From the NCBI GenBank assembly GCA_937885165.1, contig CAKZZJ010000208.1:1-5986 (forward strand): DNA of 5,986 nucleotides, in the 5' to 3' direction. This document shows positions 1 through 5,137 of this stretch, one piece after another. The translations under genes were made by a program, and so were the position numbers. Numbering within the stretch: the first letter of the stretch is position 1; the number at the start of each line of letters is the position of its first letter. The notes beneath the pieces are model-generated. The model saw nothing but the letters and a program-made list of their open reading frames with translations. It did not search any database and was not told the origin of the DNA. The DNA comes from an uncultured Caryophanales bacterium (lineage in GTDB: Bacteria; Bacillota_I; Bacilli_A; Acholeplasmatales; Anaeroplasmataceae).

Positions 1-288
1 CCTAGTTCAAAAATTACTGGAAATTGTATTTTTATTAATAACTCCGCAAGTGATGGTGGCGCAATCTATGCTGCGGGAATTACTGTTGATAATTCTACTT
101 TCATAAATAATACTGCAGAGTCCGGTGGAGCTATATATGTTCCTAGTTCAAAGTCACTTATAGTGAGGGTTGGAAAGATATCGATTATTTTTTGTAAATC
201 CAGCAAAAAAGTATTACTCATTGTCATGGAAAAAATTCAAACTTCACCCACTAAAAAGCACAAAATAAGTTTAAAATATAACAATTAA
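1..288 (+). CDS. Adhesin-like surface protein, 3' fragment with a foreign tail
   Basis: The frame is open from the window edge to the TAA at 286-288, so the start lies outside. Residues 1-47 carry two rounds of a right-handed beta-helix repeat (GNCIFINNSASDGGAIY, then NSTFINNTAESGGAIY). These are typical of the large adhesin-like proteins of Methanobrevibacter and Methanosphaera, which are secreted or wall-associated and thought to mediate attachment. The 11 bases at 1-11 recur at 142-152, both coding PSSK, giving a 141-bp (47-residue) period. After that PSSK the repeat pattern stops, and the last 44 residues are basic and hydrophobic with no repeat character. I read this as a gene interrupted near position 152, with the tail translated from inserted DNA. 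The repeat identity is fairly sure; the exact break is inferred. Confidence 0.7.
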   Translation, partial: PSSKITGNCIFINNSASDGGAIYAAGITVDNSTFINNTAESGGAIYVPSSKSLIVRVGKISIIFCKSSKKVLLIVMEKIQTSPTKKHKISLKYNN

Positions 289-419
289 TAAACAAAATCA
301 GACTCCATATTACTATTTTTATTACATTTAAATAAAATTTTTAAAAAAACAAATTTTCATTATCAACACTTAATTTTTTTTCAGTCCCTCCCTCTTTTAA
401 AAGGTAAAATTTAACGATA

Positions 420-437
420 TTGTCCGCTTGCGGACAA
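420..437. terminator. GC-rich hairpin, possible terminator
   Basis: TTGTCCGC and GCGGACAA form a perfect 8-bp inverted repeat separated by TT. In RNA this is better drawn as a 7-bp stem capped by a CUUG tetraloop. It is the most GC-rich spot in a very AT-rich stretch and is followed on the plus strand by seven A and six T residues. It could end transcription coming from the adhesin side, or be structural DNA of the inserted element. The inverted repeat is plain in the sequence; the role is inferred. Confidence 0.45.
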
Positions 438-520
438 AAAAATTTTTTCACTTGAAATGCTTCTAAACTCTAAATAACAAACTGAGATAAATCTAATTTT
501 AAAATAAAGAAATAATAAAT

Positions 521-560
521 CGAAATATTTAAATACTAGTATTTATATATATTATATATA
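521..560 (+). promoter_or_regulatory. Putative archaeal BRE/TATA promoter of the transposase
   Basis: CGAAA at 521-525, followed by TATTTAAAT, resembles an archaeal BRE plus TATA box. A second TATA-like run, TTTATATATATTATATATA, covers 542-560. A perfect 16-bp palindrome (half site TAAATACT) occupies 530-545 between them and might bind a regulator. The transposase ATG is at 588, with GGAG at 576-579 and an 8-base spacer, so transcription starting 25-30 bases after either box would fit. AT richness makes chance matches easy. Confidence 0.35.
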
Positions 561-587
561 GATATAAGTAGCATTGGAGTAGTTATT

Positions 588-1961
588 ATGGATGATATTG
601 CTGTTAATGATTATTGTGGAAGATTGGAGTACGTTGAATTTGATGCAGGCATTCCTGAAGATCATTTTGTTCGTTTTGTTGTAAGTTTCGTGAGAAACTT
701 TTTAAAATTCTTTAAATTAAATAATATTAAATTTACAAGTAATGATGAGAATAATAAAAGTTATTCATTAGTTAAATTAGCCGGTTTAATTTATTATGCT
801 TTTACAGAGGGAATAACTGATGCTAAAAAGATTGAATATAATGCTAAATATAATAAACTTTACATTTACGCTGCCAATGGTATAGAACCATCCTACAAGA
901 CCATTGAAAACTTCATTGAAGAATGGGGAGACTTATTTGAATGTTTAGTAACCTACACCATTATTTTTGCTAAAATAGCAGGATTAACTGGTTTGGAACA
1001 TGTTGCCTTTGATGGATCATTATTCAAAGCAGCAAATAATAAATTTAACGTACTTCACCGTGATGATGTGAGAACACTAATTAGATGGGTCAGTGGAAAA
1101 GTGGTGACTAATAGAGAGTTGAAAAAATTACGCAGACCTGCTAAAAAATTCATGGCACGTCTGGATTTAACCAATAAACAAAAATTAGACTTACTGAATA
1201 CTATTGATGAACGATTTGATGAAACCGGTCAGAATACTGTTCCTGTTAATGATTATGATGCACGACATGTTACTGATAAAAAAGGAAAAAAGATTATCGG
1301 TTATAATATTCAAACAGCAGTGGATAATTCAACTAAAATGTTTTGTGCAATTCTCATTTCTAATCAGGCAACTGATCATGGACTGTTTCCCGAAATATTC
1401 ACTAAAATGGTTGAAAATATTGGAATAATGCCTGAAGTCACCAGTGCTGATTCAGCATATCATGACTATGAAACACTACAGTTTATTGAAGATAATGATA
1501 TAAAAGCCCTAATTGACAATACAAGAGCCGCTAAATTGCGTAATGGCAATGGAAGTAAAAAAATATTCCACAAAGACAATATGAATTTTGATTATGAATG
1601 TAACGCAATGAAATGCTATGCCAACAAACCATTATACTTCCAAGAAAATACATTCAGTGTTAATAATAAAACTGGTAAACTTGAAGTCCAATCCAAATAT
1701 TATAATGAAGAAGCCTGTGCAGGCTGTATTTTTAAGCTCTGTTGCTGTAAAGGAAAGAAAAAACGTGAAGTTATAGTTTCCGGAGGTGAATTGGCATTAA
1801 AAATGGAAGAATCAATGTTAGATTATGAAAATATTTATGAATATATGAAAAGATTTTCCACAGTAGAACCTTTGTATGGTATAGTATTTTACCAAATAAA
1901 GTTTCATAAAAATTCCTCAACCCAATTTTCTATTAACGACTCTCTACCGACATTTTTATAA
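588..1961 (+). CDS. IS1182-type DDE transposase, C-terminally truncated
   Basis: This encodes a cut-and-paste transposase of the IS1182/IS4-like group with an RNase H fold. Residues 1-130 resemble the DUF772-type N-terminal region. The three acidic catalytic residues are visible: D142 in VAFDGSLFKAA, D288 in TSADSAYHDYE and E427 in RFSTVEPLYG. Cysteines at 338, 343, 377, 380 and 385-387 form the metal-knuckle-like cluster often seen before the last motif. Native sequence ends at about G431. Residues after that are antisense IS630 DNA, because an IS630 element starts at 1882. Family members normally continue for several tens of residues past the Glu, so this copy is probably inactive. Start chosen at ATG 588, with GGAG eight bases upstream. 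The family call is from motifs. Confidence 0.82.
   Translation: MDDIAVNDYCGRLEYVEFDAGIPEDHFVRFVVSFVRNFLKFFKLNNIKFTSNDENNKSYSLVKLAGLIYYAFTEGITDAKKIEYNAKYNKLYIYAANGIEPSYKTIENFIEEWGDLFECLVTYTIIFAKIAGLTGLEHVAFDGSLFKAANNKFNVLHRDDVRTLIRWVSGKVVTNRELKKLRRPAKKFMARLDLTNKQKLDLLNTIDERFDETGQNTVPVNDYDARHVTDKKGKKIIGYNIQTAVDNSTKMFCAILISNQATDHGLFPEIFTKMVENIGIMPEVTSADSAYHDYETLQFIEDNDIKALIDNTRAAKLRNGNGSKKIFHKDNMNFDYECNAMKCYANKPLYFQENTFSVNNKTGKLEVQSKYYNEEACAGCIFKLCCCKGKKKREVIVSGGELALKMEESMLDYENIYEYMKRFSTVEPLYGIVFYQIKFHKNSSTQFSINDSLPTFL
1882..1896 (+). repeat. IS630 left terminal inverted repeat
   Basis: TAGTATTTTACCAAA matches the inverted copy at 3234-3248 at 14 of 15 positions. One further G just outside the TA target also matches on both sides. 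Transposase would bind and cleave here. Confidence 0.85.
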
Positions 1962-2719
1962 AATTCATCAACTATGATGTCAATAAGTTCTTTTTCATTT
2001 GTATAATGAGATGTATAAACAATTCTTTTAATAATTTTCCATAAATCTTCAATTGGATTTAAATCCGGTGAGTATTTTGGTAAAAAGATAAATTCAATGT
2101 TTAAAATTTCACAAGCTATTTCAACATCTGTTGCTTGATGAATTTTTGCATTATCAAGGACTATAATTATGGGTTTTTCATATTGTAATATTTCAAATAT
2201 TTCAGATTCAATTAATAAATCCCTTATAGTGGTTCTTTGTTTGGTTGAGATTCGTTGTGAAGTTATTTTTTTATTTTTGCAAATTTTCATGATTTTATTT
2301 ACTGAAGGTTTTTTATTTCCTGATGACGGATTCAATTCATTTTGAATTGCTTCAAGTTTTTCTTCATTTGTTTTGTTTTCTTTTTTAAATTCATTTTCAA
2401 TGTATTCTCGTAATAATAATGGATTATTAACTATTTCATTTAAGATTTCTTTCCCTTCTTCACTTTCCATATGCATTATTCTTAACATTATTAATGAACG
2501 TATCGTGGTGAAAGAATTGTTTCTTTCATATGTTTCAACTAAAGGATCACCATTTATGGGCATGAAACCTGTAACACTTGTTCCAAATTTAGTTCCTGTT
2601 CTAACAAAAACATTTTTATCATTAGAATCATAAATTACTCTAGTTACATTGGTTGTATTTTTAAAGTAACTTTGATCCAGTAAAAAGAAATATACTTCAT
2701 CAAGTACGATTTCTTCTAG
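1904..2719 (-). CDS. IS630 transposase ORF B (catalytic DD34E half), -1 frame
   Basis: This is open from the frameshift site at 2719 to TAA at 1904-1906, giving 271 residues. The first internal ATG is only at 2563, after the first catalytic motif, so a -1 frameshift is needed to make an active protein. In fused numbering the triad is D167 (LEEIVLDEVYFF), D349 (IIIVLDNAKIH) and E384 (KYSPDLNPIEDLW), with 34 residues between the last two: the IS630 DD34E signature. All catalytic motifs are intact. Between D167 and D349 there is a long charged, probably helical insertion (about residues 245-320), making the protein longer than the common 330-350 residues of the family. The C-terminus, ENWVEEFL, overlaps antisense with the fused tail of the IS1182 frame. 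Confidence 0.85.
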   Translation of the reverse strand, partial: LEEIVLDEVYFFLLDQSYFKNTTNVTRVIYDSNDKNVFVRTGTKFGTSVTGFMPINGDPLVETYERNNSFTTIRSLIMLRIMHMESEEGKEILNEIVNNPLLLREYIENEFKKENKTNEEKLEAIQNELNPSSGNKKPSVNKIMKICKNKKITSQRISTKQRTTIRDLLIESEIFEILQYEKPIIIVLDNAKIHQATDVEIACEILNIEFIFLPKYSPDLNPIEDLWKIIKRIVYTSHYTNEKELIDIIVDEFYKNVGRESLIENWVEEFL

Positions 2720-2727
2720 TTTTTTTT
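2685..2727 (-). promoter_or_regulatory. Putative programmed -1 frameshift signal
   Basis: On the minus strand, eight A residues and a C (2727-2719) give the in-frame heptamer A AAA AAC, followed at once by the ORF A stop TAG. Slipping back one base joins ORF A to ORF B exactly. Just downstream is a two-part stem-loop: AAGAAAT (2715-2709) pairs with ATTTCTT (2691-2685), and TACTT (2706-2702) pairs with AAGTA (2697-2693) around a GATG loop. Slippery heptamer, short spacer and hairpin are the three parts of a classic -1 signal. The A run could instead act by polymerase slippage, or be a plain indel. Confidence 0.6.
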
Positions 2728-3198
2728 AAGAATTGCTTTATGTTTTTCAGGTTGTTCTGAATAATTAATGAATGGTTTTCCATAACTTAAATTAAGTTTC
2801 TTTCTTACTGTAACCCAAGTTTGTTTTGGTGTATATTTTACATTGAATAATAGATAAATAAGTTCTCTAGCATCTTCTAATGTGAAGTATATGCCTGGTA
2901 GTGTTAGTATTTTCCTTAGCTTCTCTAAATCTTCATTATTCAGTTTAGATTTAACTCCAGATTTGCTTCTTTTTGAAGTTATTCCTTCAAGTCCTTCTTC
3001 ATTATACTTTTTTAACCATTTGGAACATATTTGTGGTGATTTATTTATAACTTTTGCTATATCTTTACTTTTAAGATTAGTTTTTAGCCCACGAATATAT
3101 AATAAACGAATATAAACTTCTGCATCTGTTCTGTACTCTTTTAAAAGATTGTCAATTTCTTCTATAGTATGATGTTCTTCAACTTTTGCAATTCTCAT
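2716..3198 (-). CDS. IS630 transposase ORF A (DNA-binding half)
   Basis: This is the N-terminal 160 residues of the transposase, which recognises the terminal repeats. A helix-turn-helix lies around residues 44-66 (KSKDIAKVINKSPQICSKWLKK). It is followed by a basic linker, and a second winged-helix segment lies around 122-143 (YTPKQTWVTVRKKLNLSYG), the usual paired arrangement of IS630/Tc1 proteins. The frame ends at TAG 2716-2718 directly after the slippery run CTT AAA AAA AAC. The catalytic half continues in the -1 frame, so the full protein would be about 431 residues. Start is ATG 3196-3198, with no strong ribosome binding site visible. Alone, this product could act as an inhibitor, as short products of other two-frame IS elements do; that part is inference. 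Confidence 0.85.
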   Translation of the reverse strand: MRIAKVEEHHTIEEIDNLLKEYRTDAEVYIRLLYIRGLKTNLKSKDIAKVINKSPQICSKWLKKYNEEGLEGITSKRSKSGVKSKLNNEDLEKLRKILTLPGIYFTLEDARELIYLLFNVKYTPKQTWVTVRKKLNLSYGKPFINYSEQPEKHKAILKKN

Positions 3199-3223
3199 GA
3201 TTATTATTTTTCAACATACATAC

Positions 3224-3394
3224 TTAAAAATCTTTTGGTAATATACTATACTTACATATTTGTACAAATAAGGCTTGTTTTAACCTTATTTGTTTATTAA
3301 ATTTTATTGTATTACAAATACCATATGAAACACTTGGCAAAATCATACTAAAAACAGCCATTATAACAATTATACCTAATAATATTTTTTTCAT
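3224..3394 (-). CDS. Small signal-peptide ORF, probably truncated by IS630
   Basis: This 56-residue ORF begins 16 bp after the stop of the 500-aa gene, on the same strand, so the two probably form an operon. It has a strong ribosome binding site (AAGGTGG, 7 bases before the ATG at 3394-3392). The N-terminus, MKKILLGIIVIMAVFSMILPSVSYG, is a textbook bacterial signal peptide: KK, a hydrophobic core, then small residues, with cleavage likely near residue 25. Residues after about 48 are read from the IS630 right end, so the original protein was presumably longer and its 3' part has been lost. No function can be assigned. Confidence 0.55.
   Translation of the reverse strand: MKKILLGIIVIMAVFSMILPSVSYGICNTIKFNKQIRLKQALFVQICKYSILPKDF
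3234..3248 (-). repeat. IS630 right terminal inverted repeat
   Basis: Read on the minus strand this is TAGTATATTACCAAA, the partner of the repeat at 1882-1896. It lies 35 bases upstream of the transposase ATG (3198) and may carry part of its promoter. It also supplies the last codons and stop of the truncated small ORF at 3224-3394. Confidence 0.85.
3264..3293. repeat. Perfect 10-bp inverted repeat (hairpin)
   Basis: ACAAATAAGG (3264-3273) and CCTTATTTGT (3284-3293) are exact reverse complements around a 10-base loop, only 15 bp from the IS630 edge. On the plus strand it is followed by TTATTAAATTTTATT, so it could terminate plus-strand transcription. On the minus strand it lies inside the truncated small ORF. 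It may also be the trace of another element end at the junction. The repeat is certain; the function is not. Confidence 0.5.
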
Positions 3395-3410
3395 TTTACC
3401 GCCACCTTAT

Positions 3411-4913
3411 CTATTTTTTAATTAATACAGCTCTAAATCCATAACTAGAAAATGAATGTCCACTATGATTTGTATAGCTAAACAATCCAGAATAGCTCAC
3501 ACCATCAAACTCTCCACCTCTTAAAAAAAATGCAGCTTCGCTTGTTGTATATAATGAATTTTCATTAAACCATGACCTATATCCAACACCTTTTTTAGAT
3601 GTTTCAATAATTGCCTCTCCATATTTATCTATATTGTCATTATATATATCAGCTGCACTTTGCTCATCTTTCGACGACTTATATACAGTGCAGTATTTTG
3701 TACTTTTAGGGTTTCTTTTTATCATTTCCTCTGCATAAAAACCCGCTACTTCATTATCAATATTTTCTAGGTATCCTGCCATATATTCACTACATCCACC
3801 ATTCATATCGTATATTCCATACAAATTTCCTGTAGTACTTGATAAGCTACCTTTTTTTAAATACCACGCAAATGATTTATCATCATATGAATCTTGAAAT
3901 TCTTTATCAATCACCTCTATGTTGTATTTCTTCTCATTAAATTCCTTTCCAGCATATCCTGTAACAGGACCTGCAGAATATATAGCTTTTGATGTATTAA
4001 TATTATTAATATTTACCTTTGTTCCATTTCTTCCATATTTACTATGTGCCAAATATGTAATAGCTCCCCATTCACTATTTTTCATCATATGACTATCTAC
4101 TTCTTCGTTAAAACCATAGGGATTTTCTTTTTCTGTTAATGAAGCAGATAGTTTGTACATTTCGCCTATTTCCAAATTATTATAAGAAAATGTTTTTCCC
4201 ATAAATACGGGATATGTCATATATGTTTCATCCATTACGTTATTTCCCAAAATATTTTTAAAGCTTCTTTTAAATTTTAAATTTGTATTTTTTATTTGTA
4301 CATTTTTAGAACCTGTATTTTCCTGTCCAGCAAATCCAGCCTCAAATTTAGCTACCCATATTCCTTGTATTTCTTGGTCCCATTCACCATTATTATAATT
4401 ATTTTTTGTTCCATCTTTAAATGCTGGATGAACTGTATATTCAAGTTCAGTAACATCAATATTTTGGCTATTATAATTTGTATTTCCGTTTAAAAACATA
4501 ATATCTATTGTTCCTTGTGCTTTACCTTCAATTCTAGTTATTTTGTATGCATATCTTGGTATCCATACCCACATACTTCCATCTTTTGAAATTGCATTAG
4601 CCCATTTACTTGTACCACCTTGTGAAGTATCTTGCTCTTGAATTTTATAGTCATACCATATTCCTTCTTTCATTTGGCTTTCGTCTAAAATAACTGGTTC
4701 TTCTTTTCCCTCTTCAAAAACAATGGGGCTCATCCCCTCCAATAATATTGGCCTGTTTACACTTTCATGTTCTTCCCATGTTTTTACTATATATTCTTCT
4801 GATAATTCTATATTTTTGCTAAATTTTTCTTTTTTCATAATGGTAAAAAGAATAACGCTACATATGCTTATAATTAGAATACTTAGAATTAATATTTTTA
4901 CATTTTTATCCAT
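3411..4913 (-). CDS. Membrane-anchored SUMF1/C-type-lectin-fold surface protein (DGR-target-like)
   Basis: This is a 500-residue protein with one N-terminal membrane helix (about residues 7-26; short cytoplasmic start MDKN, basic KKEK after it), so the rest is outside the cell. The segment SMWVWIPRYAYKI (113-125) is common in Clostridia surface and phage-related proteins. The C-terminal third has formylglycine-generating-enzyme (SUMF1)/C-type-lectin motifs: GNLYGIYDMNGGCSEYMAG (362-380) and LRGGEFDG...SSYGFRAVL (464-497). It is probably a ligand-binding fold and not an enzyme: its only cysteines are C18 (in the membrane helix), C374 and C408, without the usual paired C-terminal catalytic cysteines of FGE. 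The final 30 residues match the layout of retroelement-diversified regions. The start is ATG 4911-4913; an in-frame stop lies two codons upstream, and AGGAGA at 4929-4934 is unusually far (15 bases). No precise function is known. Confidence 0.75.
   Translation of the reverse strand: MDKNVKILILSILIISICSVILFTIMKKEKFSKNIELSEEYIVKTWEEHESVNRPILLEGMSPIVFEEGKEEPVILDESQMKEGIWYDYKIQEQDTSQGGTSKWANAISKDGSMWVWIPRYAYKITRIEGKAQGTIDIMFLNGNTNYNSQNIDVTELEYTVHPAFKDGTKNNYNNGEWDQEIQGIWVAKFEAGFAGQENTGSKNVQIKNTNLKFKRSFKNILGNNVMDETYMTYPVFMGKTFSYNNLEIGEMYKLSASLTEKENPYGFNEEVDSHMMKNSEWGAITYLAHSKYGRNGTKVNINNINTSKAIYSAGPVTGYAGKEFNEKKYNIEVIDKEFQDSYDDKSFAWYLKKGSLSSTTGNLYGIYDMNGGCSEYMAGYLENIDNEVAGFYAEEMIKRNPKSTKYCTVYKSSKDEQSAADIYNDNIDKYGEAIIETSKKGVGYRSWFNENSLYTTSEAAFFLRGGEFDGVSYSGLFSYTNHSGHSFSSYGFRAVLIKK
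3432..3524 (-). other. Candidate variable region of a lectin-fold display protein
   Basis: Residues 464-494 follow the pattern RGG-x4-G/V-x3-G-x-F-x6-G-x6-GFR seen at the C-termini of DGR-diversified proteins. Fixed G476, F478, G485 and GFR (492-494) are interspersed with Y, S, H, N, D and F, coded almost entirely by NNY codons, as expected if template AAY codons were randomised. No template copy or reverse transcriptase is present in this window, so active diversification is not shown. Confidence 0.4.
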
Positions 4914-4940
4914 ATTTTATTTTATAAATCTCCTAATACT

Positions 4941-4969
4941 ATTATACCTATTTTTTCTACTATAATCAA
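4941..4969 (-). promoter_or_regulatory. Sigma-70-type promoter of the lectin-fold gene
   Basis: On the minus strand, TTGATT (4969-4964) and TATAAT (4946-4941) are separated by exactly 17 bp: a near-consensus bacterial housekeeping promoter. Transcription would start near 4934, leaving a leader of about 20 bases with AGGAGA at its very 5' end. Its presence argues for bacterial ancestry of this part of the window. Confidence 0.7.
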
Positions 4970-5006
4970 GTTTTTTTTGTTTTTTTATACAATAAACGTT
5001 ATTATT

Positions 5007-5038
5007 TAATAGTTTTAAATATATATTTAAAACCATTA
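5007..5038. repeat. 32-bp AT-rich palindrome between divergent promoters
   Basis: The central 22 bp (5012-5033) are perfectly palindromic, with half site GTTTTAAATAT. After one A/C mismatch the symmetry continues for four more bases (TAAT/ATTA). It lies 38 bp upstream of the -35 of one divergent promoter and 39 bp from the -35 of the other. The symmetry and central placement suggest an operator for a dimeric regulator. A TAGTAACT direct repeat (5041-5048 and 5057-5064) lies between it and the exporter promoter. Function is inferred. Confidence 0.5.
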
Positions 5039-5077
5039 TCTAGTAACTATGCTCTATAGTAACTTTTTTTTGTTTGA

Positions 5078-5106
5078 TTGACTTTTGCATCAATACCTTA
5101 TATAAT
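5078..5106 (+). promoter_or_regulatory. Sigma-70-type promoter of the exporter operon
   Basis: TTGACT (5078-5083) and TATAAT (5101-5106) are 17 bp apart, close to the bacterial consensus. The predicted start is near 5113, ahead of the GAGGTG ribosome binding site at 5123-5128. The TTG of the -35 is in frame with the permease, but it lies upstream of the predicted transcript start and so cannot be its start codon. Confidence 0.75.
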
Positions 5107-5137
5107 AAAGGTGAATTTTATTGAGGTGTGTTATAAA

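Larger units (their letters stand above)
153..587. other. Gene-poor stretch between adhesin remnant and transposase
   Basis: Apart from the tail of the adhesin frame (to 288), I see no convincing gene. The left edge has a small inverted repeat, TCACT-TAT-AGTGA, at 154-166, exactly where adhesin homology ends. It could be part of the left end of the inserted element, but the matching right end is absent, so this cannot be confirmed. Further right are a CTTTTAAAAG palindrome (394-403), a GC-rich hairpin (420-437) and the AT-rich transposase promoter region. At over 400 bp this is long for an IS leader, so it may contain more than one remnant. Confidence 0.4.
153..1881 (+). mobile_element. IS1182-type element, 5' portion only
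   Basis: The element contains the transposase at 588 and is cut on its right by IS630 at 1882. The left edge is set provisionally where adhesin repeat homology ends (152/153). It could lie further right, since no second terminal repeat exists to prove it. The right end is missing: DNA beyond IS630 (from 3251) does not continue the transposase reading frame in any recognisable way. Confidence 0.45.
1882..3248 (-). mobile_element. Complete IS630-family insertion sequence (1367 bp)
   Basis: The ends are 15-bp terminal inverted repeats that match at 14 of 15 positions (TAGTATTTTACCAAA at the left, TAGTATATTACCAAA reading in from the right). TA dinucleotides sit immediately outside at 1880-1881 and 3249-3250, as expected for IS630/Tc1-mariner elements, which insert at TA. 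The minus strand codes for a DD34E transposase in two overlapping frames that fill almost the whole element. It lies inside the 3' part of an IS1182-type transposase gene. The two outer flanks do not rejoin into one gene, so a rearrangement followed insertion or occurred at it. Because the outer bases are TATA, the exact edge is uncertain by two bases. Confidence 0.85.

Noticed and set aside
1..152. The adhesin repeats as a CRISPR-like or tandem DNA repeat array
   Set aside because: Only 11 bases repeat exactly, once, at a 141-bp period that matches the protein repeat; there are no regular spacers.
1204..1428. Overlapping plus-strand frame inside the IS1182 transposase
   Set aside because: It lies in another frame of a well-supported gene, and its composition is that of an out-of-frame translation.
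1904..1961. Last 26 residues of the IS1182 frame as genuine transposase sequence
   Set aside because: They are translated from antisense IS630 DNA beyond its terminal repeat and only extend the frame by chance.
2373..2633. Plus-strand open frame opposite the IS630 transposase
   Set aside because: It is antisense to the conserved catalytic half, has no recognisable motif and no ribosome binding site. Similar antisense frames at 2882-3115, 4296-4493 and 4723-4965 were dismissed for the same reason.
3411..4913. The 500-aa protein as an active formylglycine-generating enzyme
   Set aside because: Only the fold motifs are present. The usual pair of C-terminal catalytic cysteines is not, and the protein is membrane-anchored with a display-type C-terminus.
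5078..5137. Upstream TTG start extending the permease by 20 residues
   Set aside because: The TTG is the first half of the -35 box, and the extension covers the -10 and the ribosome binding site. ATG 5138 has a proper Shine-Dalgarno sequence and fits family length.
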